In this document: one piece after another, positions 34,141 to 41,891 of the stretch
How positions within the stretch are numbered: the first letter of the stretch is position 1
How the letters are laid out: each line of letters begins with the position of its first letter
NCBI RefSeq assembly: GCF_018130065.1
Contig: NZ_JAFCME010000036.1
Coordinates: forward strand, 1 to 54,510
Reading direction: 5' to 3'
DNA: 54,510 bases
From: Bradyrhizobium sp. AUGA SZCCT0158
GTDB lineage: Bacteria; Pseudomonadota; Alphaproteobacteria; Rhizobiales; Xanthobacteraceae
Program-made: the position numbers and the translations under genes
Notes under the pieces: generated by a model
The model's input: the letters and a program-made list of their open reading frames with translations, nothing else
Databases searched by the model: none
Told to the model about the DNA's origin: nothing

Positions 34141-35139
34141 TTATTCCGCTTCCGCGGTCATCGCCTTGGCCTGGGCAACCCAGCCATCGGCGCGGCTCGG
34201 AAGTCCGACCTCTTCACCGATCTTGTGCGCGGTATCGTGGTCCAGTTCGGCCAGCTGCCAATAGTGGAAGATACCGAGATCGTTGAACTTCTTCTCGATC
34301 GCACCCGACACGCCGGTGAGCTTCTTGAGGTTGTCGGCGGTGCCACGGGGGCCCGCCAGACCCTGGAAGCCGGCCGGCTGCGGAGCGGCCGGGATTTCCT
34401 CACGGACCGGCTGCGCGGAAGCGCCGATGTCGATGCCGTGGTCGCCCTGGGCGCGCGAGATGCCGTCGATGGCGGCGCGGGCCACCAGATCGCAATACAG
34501 CGAAATGGCGCGGCCGGCGTCGTCATTGCCCGGCACCACATAAGTGATGCCCTTGGGATCGGAATTGGTGTCGACGATCGCGGCGACGGGAATGTTGAGC
34601 CGCTGCGCTTCCTGGATCGCTATGTCTTCCTTGTTGGTGTCGATCACGAAGATCATGTCGGGAAGCCCGCCCATGTCCTTGATGCCGCCGAGCGAACGGT
34701 CGAGCTTGTCGCGCTCGCGCTGCAGCGTCAGCCGTTCCTTCTTGGTGTAGGCGTTGGCATCGCCGGAATTGAGCACTTCATCGAGATGACGCAGCCGCTT
34801 GATCGAACCGGAAATGGTCTTCCAGTTGGTCAGCGTGCCGCCGAGCCAGCGCGAATTGACGAAATACTGCGCCGACCGCTTGGCGGCCTCGGCAACGCCG
34901 TCCTGCGCCTGCCGCTTGGTGCCGACGAACAGGATACGGCCGCCCTTGGCGACGGTGTCGCTGACCGCCTTCAACGCGGTGTGCAGCAACGGCACGGTCT
35001 GCGCGAGGTCGATGATGTGGATGTTGTTGCGGGCACCGAAGATGAAATCCGCCATCTTGGGATTCCAGCGGTGCGATTGGTGGCCAAAGTGAACGCCAGC
35101 TTCAAGCAGCTGACGCATAGAAAAATCGGGTAGCGCCAT
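34141..35139 (-). CDS. rpsB: 30S ribosomal protein S2 with C-terminal extension
   Basis: S2 is a small-subunit ribosomal protein. From the ATG at 35139 (MALPDFSMRQLLEAGVHFGH) it is 332 residues, against 241 in E. coli. The first 240 residues are the normal S2 fold (GGTLTNWKTISGSIKRL, VDTNSDP, PGNDDAGRAISLYCDLVA). The extra 90 residues contain a Pro/Ala linker and then a helix-hairpin-helix-like domain (LKKLTGVSGAIEKKFNDLGI, HYWQLAELDHDTAHKIGEEV). The start is preceded by GGAG; the frame is open to 35337 without coding character. rpsB heads the leftward tsf-pyrH-frr-uppS-cdsA-dxr-rseP-bamA run. Confidence 0.95.
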   Translation of the reverse strand: MALPDFSMRQLLEAGVHFGHQSHRWNPKMADFIFGARNNIHIIDLAQTVPLLHTALKAVSDTVAKGGRILFVGTKRQAQDGVAEAAKRSAQYFVNSRWLGGTLTNWKTISGSIKRLRHLDEVLNSGDANAYTKKERLTLQRERDKLDRSLGGIKDMGGLPDMIFVIDTNKEDIAIQEAQRLNIPVAAIVDTNSDPKGITYVVPGNDDAGRAISLYCDLVARAAIDGISRAQGDHGIDIGASAQPVREEIPAAPQPAGFQGLAGPRGTADNLKKLTGVSGAIEKKFNDLGIFHYWQLAELDHDTAHKIGEEVGLPSRADGWVAQAKAMTAEAE

Positions 35140-35524
35140 GGTAATACTTCTCCGGTTGGTTCCTCCGGAAGCGTGTGAGCAGACGAGCCTTATGGCCCGG
35201 CTGCCACCGGACGGCCTTTGAGAGCCATGCTTCCGTGTGAGATGCCGCGGTATATAGCCGGATTCCAGCCAGAAGCAAGGAAATACGGCCGGTTTTTGTC
35301 GCGGGCTGGCCCGGTCCGGGCCCATAAATGCGGGCATTCGGGGCCCGAATCCGCCGAAAACCCCCGCGGAGACCCTGTCTCGGCCGGGATGGTGAGAACG
35401 ATTCGCATTGTCGCCGGCTTCGGGCAGGCGTAATCTTCACCCAATTCGCAAGCGCCCGCATCGTGAGGCGACGACGCGAGTTCCTCCCGATGTCCGGATT
35501 GCCCGTTGCAATGGAGGAACTGCT
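35140..35524. other. rpsB leader / divergent intergenic region
   Basis: This 385-base region separates rpsB (leftward) from the YbaK-type gene (rightward). It must carry the rpsB promoter; a tatatagcc element at 35252-35260 is the only AT-rich stretch and could be part of it. The GC-rich part at 35290-35350 has short inverted segments but no clear terminator. The GGAGG before the ATG at 35525 is the downstream gene's ribosome binding site. No gene is seen. Confidence 0.45.
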
Positions 35525-35992
35525 ATGACCGTCTCCCCGACCCTGCAGAACTACCTGGACCAGACCGTCACCTACGACCTGATCCCTCATGCCCGCACCA
35601 TGTCGTCGACGCGCACGGCCGAGGCCTGCCATGTGCCGGGCGACGCGCTGGCCAAAGGCGTCGTCCTTCGCCGTGAGGACGGCTACATGATGGCGATCCT
35701 TCCGGCCTCCCGCCATCTGCATTTGCCGGCCCTGAAAATGCAGCTCGGCCACAAGGTTGATCTGGCGAGCGAAGAGGAGGTCGCGAAGCTGTTTGGCGAC
35801 TGCGAGCGTGGCGCCGTACCGCCGGTTGGCGAATGCTTTGGGCTCGATGTCATCGTCGACGACAGCATCGACACGCAGAGCGAGATCTACATGGAGGGCG
35901 GCGACCACGCCACACTCATCCGCCTGGACCGCGAGCAGTTCGCGCGATTGACCGCGAAGGCCTGGCACGGCCACTTCACCACGCACGATTGA
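35525..35992 (+). CDS. YbaK/EbsC-type aminoacyl-tRNA deacylase
   Basis: A 155-residue stand-alone editing domain of the YbaK/ProX superfamily, which removes wrong amino acids from tRNAs such as Cys- or Ala-tRNA-Pro. It begins MTVSPTLQNYLDQTVTYDLI after GGAGG. The conserved Lys44 in ALAKGVVLR and the loop GAVPPVGECFGLDVIVDD (about 98-115) match the superfamily's active-site cleft. The frame is open upstream to 35408 without coding features. The window's prolyl-tRNA synthetase lacks the internal editing domain, so a trans-acting deacylase would be useful, but this protein's true substrate is not known. Confidence 0.85.
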   Translation: MTVSPTLQNYLDQTVTYDLIPHARTMSSTRTAEACHVPGDALAKGVVLRREDGYMMAILPASRHLHLPALKMQLGHKVDLASEEEVAKLFGDCERGAVPPVGECFGLDVIVDDSIDTQSEIYMEGGDHATLIRLDREQFARLTAKAWHGHFTTHD

Positions 35993-36105
35993 GGCCGCTC
36001 GAGCGCCGGTCGAGCGGCCTCACGCAACGCCATCGCGCGCGTTCACCGTTGAACAGCCGCGACCAGTTGCTCCAAGGCGCCTCGATCGCAAGGCCCCGCC
36101 GTGTT

Positions 36106-36525
36106 TCAGTGATGGGCTGAAACGCTCTTGACGTACCCGGACACCAGGTCGCCGGACGTTGAATGGCTGATGTCACCGAGGCTGATCATGCCGACCATCC
36201 GCTTGCTCTTGTTGATCACCGGCAACCTGCGGACTTTCAGCGTCTCCATGTGGTGCACCGCCTTGGCGAGGTCATCGTCCTCCCGGCAGCAGTGGATACC
36301 TTCGGTCATCACGTCGCGCGCCTTGGCGCGGCTGGCATCGAAGCCGTTGCCAGCAAGCCCTTTGCAGACGATGTCGCGATCGGTCACCATTCCGATCAGC
36401 TGATCGTCCTCCCCGATCGGAATGCAGCCGATATCATGCGCTCGCATCAGCTTTGCGATTTCGGTGACAGGCGTGTCGGGGCTGACCCAGTCGACGCCCT
36501 TGTGCATCGCTTCTTTGACTTTCAT
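36106..36525 (-). CDS. Tandem CBS-domain protein
   Basis: A 139-residue protein of two CBS domains, which sense adenosine ligands such as AMP, ATP or NADH. The first runs from about residue 4 (KEAMHKGVDWVSPDTPVTEI) to GEDDQLIGMVTDRDIVCKGL; the second from VMTEGIHCCREDDDLAKAVH to KRMVGMISLGDISHSTSG. The two GMVTDRD/GMISLGD repeats are the usual ligand-loop signatures. The ATG at 36525 follows GGAGGTCCGCC; the frame is open to 36642 with poor codons. The partner it regulates is not evident from neighbours. The paired cysteines (HCCRED) are unusual and could respond to redox. Confidence 0.9.
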   Translation of the reverse strand: MKVKEAMHKGVDWVSPDTPVTEIAKLMRAHDIGCIPIGEDDQLIGMVTDRDIVCKGLAGNGFDASRAKARDVMTEGIHCCREDDDLAKAVHHMETLKVRRLPVINKSKRMVGMISLGDISHSTSGDLVSGYVKSVSAHH

Positions 36526-36738
36526 GGCGGACCTCCGTTGCTGCGATTTCAGGTGGTATCCCCGTGATGCAGAACAGTTCCCCCTTGACTCGACTATACG
36601 ACGGATCGGATCGGACGGCATCGCAAAAAAATGCGATGACAACTCCGCAATGCAGGGAAAGCCCGCACCGGCAGCGCGTCCATCAATCCAGCATGCCTCG
36701 CCAGCCTCGAATGGCGGGCCGGCGCACAGACGCCGGCC

Positions 36739-38295
36739 TCAGCTCACCATGCGCTGGCGGTTTTCCCAGTACGGCTTGCGCAACTCACGCTTCAGTATCT
36801 TGCCGGCACCGGACAGCGGCAGCGGTGTCTCGGTGACCTCGACACTGCGCGGGCATTTGTAACCTGCGATCAGCGTCTTGCAGAAATCCATCAACTCGTC
36901 GGGGGTTGCCATCGCGCCAGGCTTGGGAACGACAATGGCGTGGACCTGCTCGCCCCAGCGTTCGCTCGGAATGCCGATCACGGCGCATTGCGCCACCGAC
37001 GGATGCTGCGCCAGCGCGTTCTCGACCTCGGCCGAATAGACGTTCTCGCCGCCGGAGATGATCATGTCCTTGACGCGGTCGACCACGTAGACGAAGCCGT
37101 CCTCATCCATGTAGCCGCCGTCGCCGGTGTGCATCCAGCCATCGATGACGGCCTTGGCGGTTTCCTCGGGCCGCTCCCAATAGCCCATCATCACATTGTC
37201 ACCGCGCACGGCGATCTCGCCGACGGTGCCTGTGGGCACCACCTTGTCGTCGGCGTCGACGATCTTGACCTCGCAACCGAGCGTGGGACGGCCGGCGCCG
37301 CGATGCCGCCCCTTGGCGCGGCCATCGCCGACATGCTCCTTCCAGTGCAGTATCGTCGCGATCGGCGACAATTCCGTCATGCCATAGGCTTGCGTGAACT
37401 GCACGTTCGGCAATGCCTTCATGGCGCGGCTGAGCACGGCGTCGCTGATGACGGAGGCGCCATAGGCGATCCCCGTCAGCGACGACAAGTCGTAGTCGCC
37501 GAGTTTCGGATGATCGACGAACATCTGGATCATGGTCGGCACCAGCAGCACGTCGGTCACGCGGTCGCGCTGCATCGCGCCGGCGACACCGTCGGGCGTA
37601 AAACCCTGGATGATGACGTTGGAGCCGCCGCTCAGCAGCACCGAATACATCGCCGCCCCGTTGGCAAGGTGGAACATCGGCGCGGCGTGCAGATAGACCG
37701 TGCTGCTCGGCCACAGGCCTTCGCCGAGGGCGTTCAGCGCGTTGACCATCAGATTGCCGTGGCTGAGCATCACGCCCTTGGAGCGTCCGGTGGTGCCGCC
37801 GGTATAGAAGATGCCGGCGAGATCCTCGCTTTTGCGCATCGCATCCTGCATCGGCGTGCTGCGCGCGATCAACGCCTCATACCCCTCCATGCCGGCGGGG
37901 GCGTCGCCATCATCGGCATAGATCAGCTTGAGGCCCGGGATCGCCTGAGCAAGGGTCGCGCCGACCGCAGCAAAAGCCTTGTCGACGAACAGGATGCCGG
38001 CGCGGCAGTCGCGCATGGCGTCTTCGTTCTCCAGCGGGCTCCAGCGGATGTTGAGCGGCACGATCACGGTGCCGGACCAGCCGGCCGCAAGATAAAGCTC
38101 GAGATAGCGGTCGGAATTGAGCGACAGGATCGCGACACGGTCGCCGGCCTGCGCGCCGAGGTCCCGGATGCCTGCGGCAAGGCGCGCCACGCGGTCGCCG
38201 ACCTCGCGCCAGCTTTTCTTCCGCTCGCCACAGACGATGGCAAGGCCGTTCGGATTGATCTGCAGCGCGCGCCGCAGGCCGTGCGTGATGTTCAT
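36739..38295 (-). CDS. Acyl-CoA synthetase (AMP-forming)
   Basis: A 518-residue class I adenylate-forming enzyme that activates a carboxylic acid to its CoA thioester. The P-loop is GIFYTGGTTGRSKGVMLSHG near 168, the A5 motif is QAYGMTELSPIA, A7-A8 is HTGDGGYMDEDGFVYVVDR followed by VKDMIISGGENVYSAEVENA, and the catalytic Lys lies in LPLSGAGKILKRELRKPYW near the C terminus. It overlaps the upstream tetR stop by four bases (ATGA), so tetR and the ligase form one unit. The divergent genes encode a beta-oxidation-like set, so its product probably feeds them. Substrate chain or ring is not deducible. Confidence 0.93.
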   Translation of the reverse strand: MNITHGLRRALQINPNGLAIVCGERKKSWREVGDRVARLAAGIRDLGAQAGDRVAILSLNSDRYLELYLAAGWSGTVIVPLNIRWSPLENEDAMRDCRAGILFVDKAFAAVGATLAQAIPGLKLIYADDGDAPAGMEGYEALIARSTPMQDAMRKSEDLAGIFYTGGTTGRSKGVMLSHGNLMVNALNALGEGLWPSSTVYLHAAPMFHLANGAAMYSVLLSGGSNVIIQGFTPDGVAGAMQRDRVTDVLLVPTMIQMFVDHPKLGDYDLSSLTGIAYGASVISDAVLSRAMKALPNVQFTQAYGMTELSPIATILHWKEHVGDGRAKGRHRGAGRPTLGCEVKIVDADDKVVPTGTVGEIAVRGDNVMMGYWERPEETAKAVIDGWMHTGDGGYMDEDGFVYVVDRVKDMIISGGENVYSAEVENALAQHPSVAQCAVIGIPSERWGEQVHAIVVPKPGAMATPDELMDFCKTLIAGYKCPRSVEVTETPLPLSGAGKILKRELRKPYWENRQRMVS

Positions 38296-38987
38296 TTCCG
38301 TCCTCCCTTTGCCGGCCGGCTTTTCTTTGACGTTGCCGGGCCGTGTTTACTTGCCGGGGCTTTTGCCAGCCCTTCGGTGAGTTGAGCCGCAAACCGGCTG
38401 GCGACGGCTTCCGCCGACCACGCGCCGTCGCGCTGATACCAATGACCGATCCAGTTCAGTGAACCTGCGATGGCAAAAGCCGTGAGTTTCGGGTCGCACG
38501 GCTTGATCGAACCGTCGGCGACGCCGTCGGCGAGGTATTTGCGAAAGGTCCGGTCGATGCGCTTTTTGGCGGCGCGGACGATCTTCTGGTTTTCCGCGGT
38601 CAGGTCGCGCGCATCGAACCGCACCAGACTGGCGCCGGAATCAGTCGTCATCTGCTCGGCGTAAGCCTGGATCAGCTTGCGCAGCTTGGTGAGCGCATTG
38701 CCGCCGCCATTGTCGATTTCAGCAATGAACTCGTCGACGATTTCCTGACCCAACGCCCAACATTCGAACAGGATTTCGTCCTTGCTGCGGAAATAATTGT
38801 ACAGCGCCGGCTTGGTGATGTTCAGCCGCTCGGCGACATCGTTGAGCGTGACGCGGTGATAGCCCTGCTCGAGAAACAGCCGCACTGCGGTGCGCAGCAC
38901 GGCTTCGCGTTTCTCGTCGCGCGCGCGGCGGCGGCTCTCGAACGGCATCCATGGCGATGGATTGGTTTCTGGTGACTGCGCATCCAT
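38292..38987 (-). CDS. TetR-family regulator of the acyl-CoA locus
   Basis: A 231-residue TetR repressor. The HTH is at about 30-75 (VRLFLEQGYHRVTLNDVAER, then LNITKPALYNYFRSKDEILF). The C-terminal ligand pocket, helical, ends in a basic low-complexity tail (ASKHGPATSKKSRPAKGGRK). The start at 38987 (MDAQSPETNPSPW) is chosen because the upstream part of the frame overlaps the operator. It is divergent from the thiolase gene; an 18-bp perfect palindrome lies between. It probably represses both directions and is released by an acyl-CoA, as for other TetR regulators of fatty acid breakdown. Confidence 0.92.
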   Translation of the reverse strand: MDAQSPETNPSPWMPFESRRRARDEKREAVLRTAVRLFLEQGYHRVTLNDVAERLNITKPALYNYFRSKDEILFECWALGQEIVDEFIAEIDNGGGNALTKLRKLIQAYAEQMTTDSGASLVRFDARDLTAENQKIVRAAKKRIDRTFRKYLADGVADGSIKPCDPKLTAFAIAGSLNWIGHWYQRDGAWSAEAVASRFAAQLTEGLAKAPASKHGPATSKKSRPAKGGRK

Positions 38988-39032
38988 CCTGATTCTTGCC
39001 TGCTCTGCATTGACGGGCTCCGTCGGCCCGTA

Positions 39033-39070
39033 TATTACCCATGGGTAATAAAAAGTCCAATGGGTAATAA
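39033..39070. promoter_or_regulatory. TetR operator: 18-bp perfect palindrome plus half site
   Basis: tattacccatgggtaata at 39033-39050 is a perfect palindrome midway between tetR (ATG 38987) and the thiolase gene (ATG 39083). A further half site, gggtaata, repeats at 39062-39069, just before the thiolase ribosome binding site. Size, symmetry and place fit an operator of the adjacent TetR protein, which would control both divergent promoters. Confidence 0.85.
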
Positions 39071-39082
39071 AGGGAGCGCACC

Positions 39083-40267
39083 ATGGCATCCAGCGTCTAT
39101 GTTGCCGGCGTCGGCATGATCCCGTTCGTCAAACCGGGCGCGAACGCGCCCTACCCGGTGATGGGCGCGGAAGCGACCAGGCTTGCGCTGGCTGACGCCG
39201 GCGTCGGCTACGAGATGATCCAGCAGGCCTATGCCGGCTATGTCTACGGCGATTCAACCTGCGGACAGCGCGCGCTGTACCAGGTCGGCATGACCGGGAT
39301 CCCCATCATCAACGTCAACAACAATTGCTCGACCGGTTCGACCGCGCTGTTCATGGCGCGGCAAGCGATTGAATCAGGCGCGCTCGATTGCGTGCTGGCG
39401 CTCGGTTTCGAGCAGATGAAGCCCGGTGCGCTCGGCGCCGTCTTCACCGACCGGCCGAGCGCGTTCGACGAATTCGACGCCGCAGCCGACAAATTGGTCG
39501 ACGCGCAAGGCGTCCCGCTGGCGCTGCGCTATTTCGGCGGCGCCGGTCTCAGCCACATGAAGAAATACGGCACGCCGCTGACCTCGTTCGCCAAGGTGCG
39601 GGCCAAGGCGAGCCGGCATGCCAAGAACAATCCGCTGGCGCTGTTCCGCAAGGAAGTTAGCGCTGACGACGTCATGAACGACCAGGTGATCTGGCCCGGC
39701 GTGATGACGCGGCTGATGGCCTGCCCGCCAACCTGCGGCGGTGCGGCGGCAGTATTGGTCTCGGAGAAATTCGCCAGCAAGCACAGCCTGCGCAAGGACG
39801 TCCGGATCGCGGCGCAGGCGATGACCACCGATACGCCCTCCACCTTCAAGGCCGGCGACATGATGCAGGTGGTGGGCTTCGACATGACGCGCGCCGCCGC
39901 CAACAAGGTCTATGAGGCCGCCGGCATCGGCCCTGACGATCTCGACGTCGTCGAACTGCACGACTGCTTCGCGCATAATGAGCTGATCACCTATGAGGCG
40001 CTCGGCCTGTGCCCCGACGGAGGCGCGGAGCGCTTCATCGACGACGGCAACAACACCTATGGCGGCAACACCGTGACCAATCCGTCCGGCGGCCTGCTGT
40101 CCAAGGGCCATCCGCTCGGCGCCACCGGCCTCGCGCAATGCTATGAACTGACGCATCAGCTGCGCGGTTCGGCGGAAGCACGACAAGTGGACGGCGCAAG
40201 GCGCGCCCTGCAGCACAATCTCGGCCTCGGCGGCGCCTGCGTCGTCACGCTCTACGAACGCGCCTGA
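39083..40267 (+). CDS. Thiolase, SCP-x / lipid-transfer type
   Basis: A 394-residue thiolase-fold enzyme of the lipid-transfer (SCP-x-like) group, likely to cleave 3-ketoacyl-CoA with CoA. The reactive Cys lies in INVNNNCSTGSTALFMARQ near 76; the HDCFAHNELITYEALGL block near 293, the GHPLGATGLAQCYELTHQLR block near 346 and the LGLGGACVVTLYERA ending supply the other active-site residues. No DUF35 partner gene is adjacent, unlike actinobacterial aldolase Ltp2. The ATG at 39083 follows AAAGGGAGCGCACC. It begins the rightward operon thiolase-MaoC-MaoC-SDR-acyl-CoA dehydrogenase. Confidence 0.93.
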   Translation: MASSVYVAGVGMIPFVKPGANAPYPVMGAEATRLALADAGVGYEMIQQAYAGYVYGDSTCGQRALYQVGMTGIPIINVNNNCSTGSTALFMARQAIESGALDCVLALGFEQMKPGALGAVFTDRPSAFDEFDAAADKLVDAQGVPLALRYFGGAGLSHMKKYGTPLTSFAKVRAKASRHAKNNPLALFRKEVSADDVMNDQVIWPGVMTRLMACPPTCGGAAAVLVSEKFASKHSLRKDVRIAAQAMTTDTPSTFKAGDMMQVVGFDMTRAAANKVYEAAGIGPDDLDVVELHDCFAHNELITYEALGLCPDGGAERFIDDGNNTYGGNTVTNPSGGLLSKGHPLGATGLAQCYELTHQLRGSAEARQVDGARRALQHNLGLGGACVVTLYERA

Positions 40268-40276
40268 GGCCCTGAT

Positions 40277-40732
40277 ATGATTGACCCTTCCCTCATCGGC
40301 CGCAGCCTTTCGCCTGTCACCGCGCATGTCGAGCCCGGACGCCTGCGTTATTTCCGCGAAACGCTGGGCGAGACCAATCCGGTCTATGGCGATGCCAGGG
40401 CCGCGCAGGCTGCCGGCTATGCCGCGACGCCGGTGCCGCCGACCTATCTGTTCTGCCTTGAGATGATGGACGCGGAACAGGCCTTCGAGTTCATCACCGT
40501 CATCGGCGTCGACATCGGGCGCCTGCTGCATGGCGAACAGCGCTTTACTTACAAGGCGCCCGTGGTGGTCGGCGACACGCTCAAGTTCCAGCCGCGCATC
40601 GTCAGCGTCGCCGACAAAAAGGGTGGCGCGATGACGCTGGTCGGCATCGAAACCAAAGTCACCAACCAGAACGGCACCCACGTCGCGGACTGCGCCCGCA
40701 CCGTTGTCGTGCTCAATCCGGCAACCGCATGA
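40277..40732 (+). CDS. MaoC-like dehydratase, FAS1-type N-terminal domain
   Basis: A 151-residue hot-dog protein of the MaoC N-terminal (FAS1_DH) family. It begins MIDPSLIGRSLSPVTAHVEP, with RYFRETLGETNPVYGDARAA and the LLHGEQRFTYKAPVVVGDTL core that forms the pocket. It lacks the hydratase-2 catalytic Asp-His pair, so it is probably the substrate-holding partner of the catalytic MaoC protein that follows, as in heterodimeric hydratases of sterol catabolism (ChsH1/ChsH2 style). The stop overlaps the next start (ATGA), which fits equimolar production. It lies 9 bases after the thiolase stop. Confidence 0.9.
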   Translation: MIDPSLIGRSLSPVTAHVEPGRLRYFRETLGETNPVYGDARAAQAAGYAATPVPPTYLFCLEMMDAEQAFEFITVIGVDIGRLLHGEQRFTYKAPVVVGDTLKFQPRIVSVADKKGGAMTLVGIETKVTNQNGTHVADCARTVVVLNPATA

Positions 40733-41145
40733 GTACCGCCGTGAAAACTCAACCCGCGATAGGCGACCGCATCGTCCACAAGGTGTTTCCGCCGATCAGC
40801 CGCCACACGCTGGCGCTCTATTGCGGCGCCTCGGGCGACCACAATCCGATCCATGTCGACCTGGATTTCGCCAAGGCCGCCGGATATCCGGATGTCTTCA
40901 CCCACGGCATGCTGGTCATGGGCTATCTCGGCCAGGCGCTCACCGATGCGGTCCCTCCCCCGCGGCTTCGCATGTTCTCGACGCGCTTCGTCGCGATCAC
41001 ACAGCTCGGTGCACGCCTGACCTGCGAGGGGCATGTTTCCGAGTTCGTCGAACATGATGGCGAGCGATGCGCGAAGCTGGCGCTGACGACCAAGGACGAG
41101 AGCGGCGATCTCAAACTATCAGGCGAAGCAATCATCGCGCTCTGA
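40729..41145 (+). CDS. MaoC-family enoyl-CoA hydratase
   Basis: A 138-residue MaoC hydratase. The catalytic motif is YCGASGDHNPIHVDLDFAKA near residue 28 (Asp and His in the D-x3-H arrangement), followed by GYPDVFTHGMLVMGYLGQAL. It would add water to an enoyl-CoA (R-hydratase type) or do the reverse. Its start overlaps the stop of the N-terminal-domain partner, so the two probably form a heterodimer. The C-terminal EGHVSEFVEHDGERCAKLAL strands complete the fold. Confidence 0.92.
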   Translation: MSTAVKTQPAIGDRIVHKVFPPISRHTLALYCGASGDHNPIHVDLDFAKAAGYPDVFTHGMLVMGYLGQALTDAVPPPRLRMFSTRFVAITQLGARLTCEGHVSEFVEHDGERCAKLALTTKDESGDLKLSGEAIIAL

Positions 41146-41158
41146 TCGGGAAAAACAA

Positions 41159-41880
41159 ATGACAAAACTCAAGGGAAAAGTCGGGCTGATCACGGGATCG
41201 GGGCGAGGCATCGGCCGCGCGATTGCGCTGAAACTTGCCAGCGAGGGCGCGAGGGTCGTGGTCAACGATCTCGATGCGGCGCCGGGCGACGCCGTCGCCG
41301 CGGAAATCCGCAGCGGCGGCGGCGAAGCCATCGCGATCAACGGCAGTGTTTCCGAGACCGGCTTCTCCGACCGTTTCGTCGGCGCAGCCATGGAAACATT
41401 CGGCGGCCTCGACATCATCGTCAACAACGCCGGCTATACTTGGGACTCGACGATCCAGAAGATGACCGACGAGCAGTTCCAGGCCATGCTCGACGTCCAC
41501 CTGGTCGCACCGTTCCGCCTGCTGCGCGCCGTCTCCGAGCCGATCCGGATCATGGCAAAGAAAGAGGCCGAAGCCGGCCGCGAGGTGTTTCGCAAGGTGG
41601 TCAACATCTCCTCGATTGCGGGGCTCTACGGCAACGCCGGACAGGCCAGCTATTCGTCGGCCAAGGCGTCGCTGGTCGGGCTGACGCGCACGCTTTGCAA
41701 GGAATGGGGACGCTACAAGGTCAACGTCAATTGCGTTGCCTTGCGATGGCGAGGATGATTCCGCTCGGGCGTGGCGGCACGCCGGAAGAAGCCGCCGATG
41801 CGGTCTATCTGTTCTGCAGCCCGGAATCGAACTACATCAGTGGGCAAGTCGTCGTCTGCGGTGGCGGCCTCATCATCTAG
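41159..41880 (+). pseudogene. SDR-family dehydrogenase, frameshifted
   Basis: The first frame (from 41159) reads an intact short-chain dehydrogenase: GLITGSGRGIGRAIALKLAS (NAD(P) site), VNNAGYTWDSTIQK, the catalytic Ser-Tyr-Lys in VNISSIAGLYGNAGQASYSS followed by AKAS, and NVNCVA, where it goes out of frame and stops at 41758. The C-terminal part resumes in a second frame from about 41746: MIPLGRGGTPEEAADAVYLF, then SPESNYISGQVVVCGGGLII to 41880. By comparison with the family, the region between VNCVA and MIPLGR has also lost about 20-45 codons, including the substrate-binding loop, so a simple sequencing slip does not explain it. The 3-hydroxyacyl-CoA dehydrogenase step of the operon is therefore probably lost here. 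Confidence 0.85.
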
Positions 41881-41891
41881 CAGGGGATCCC

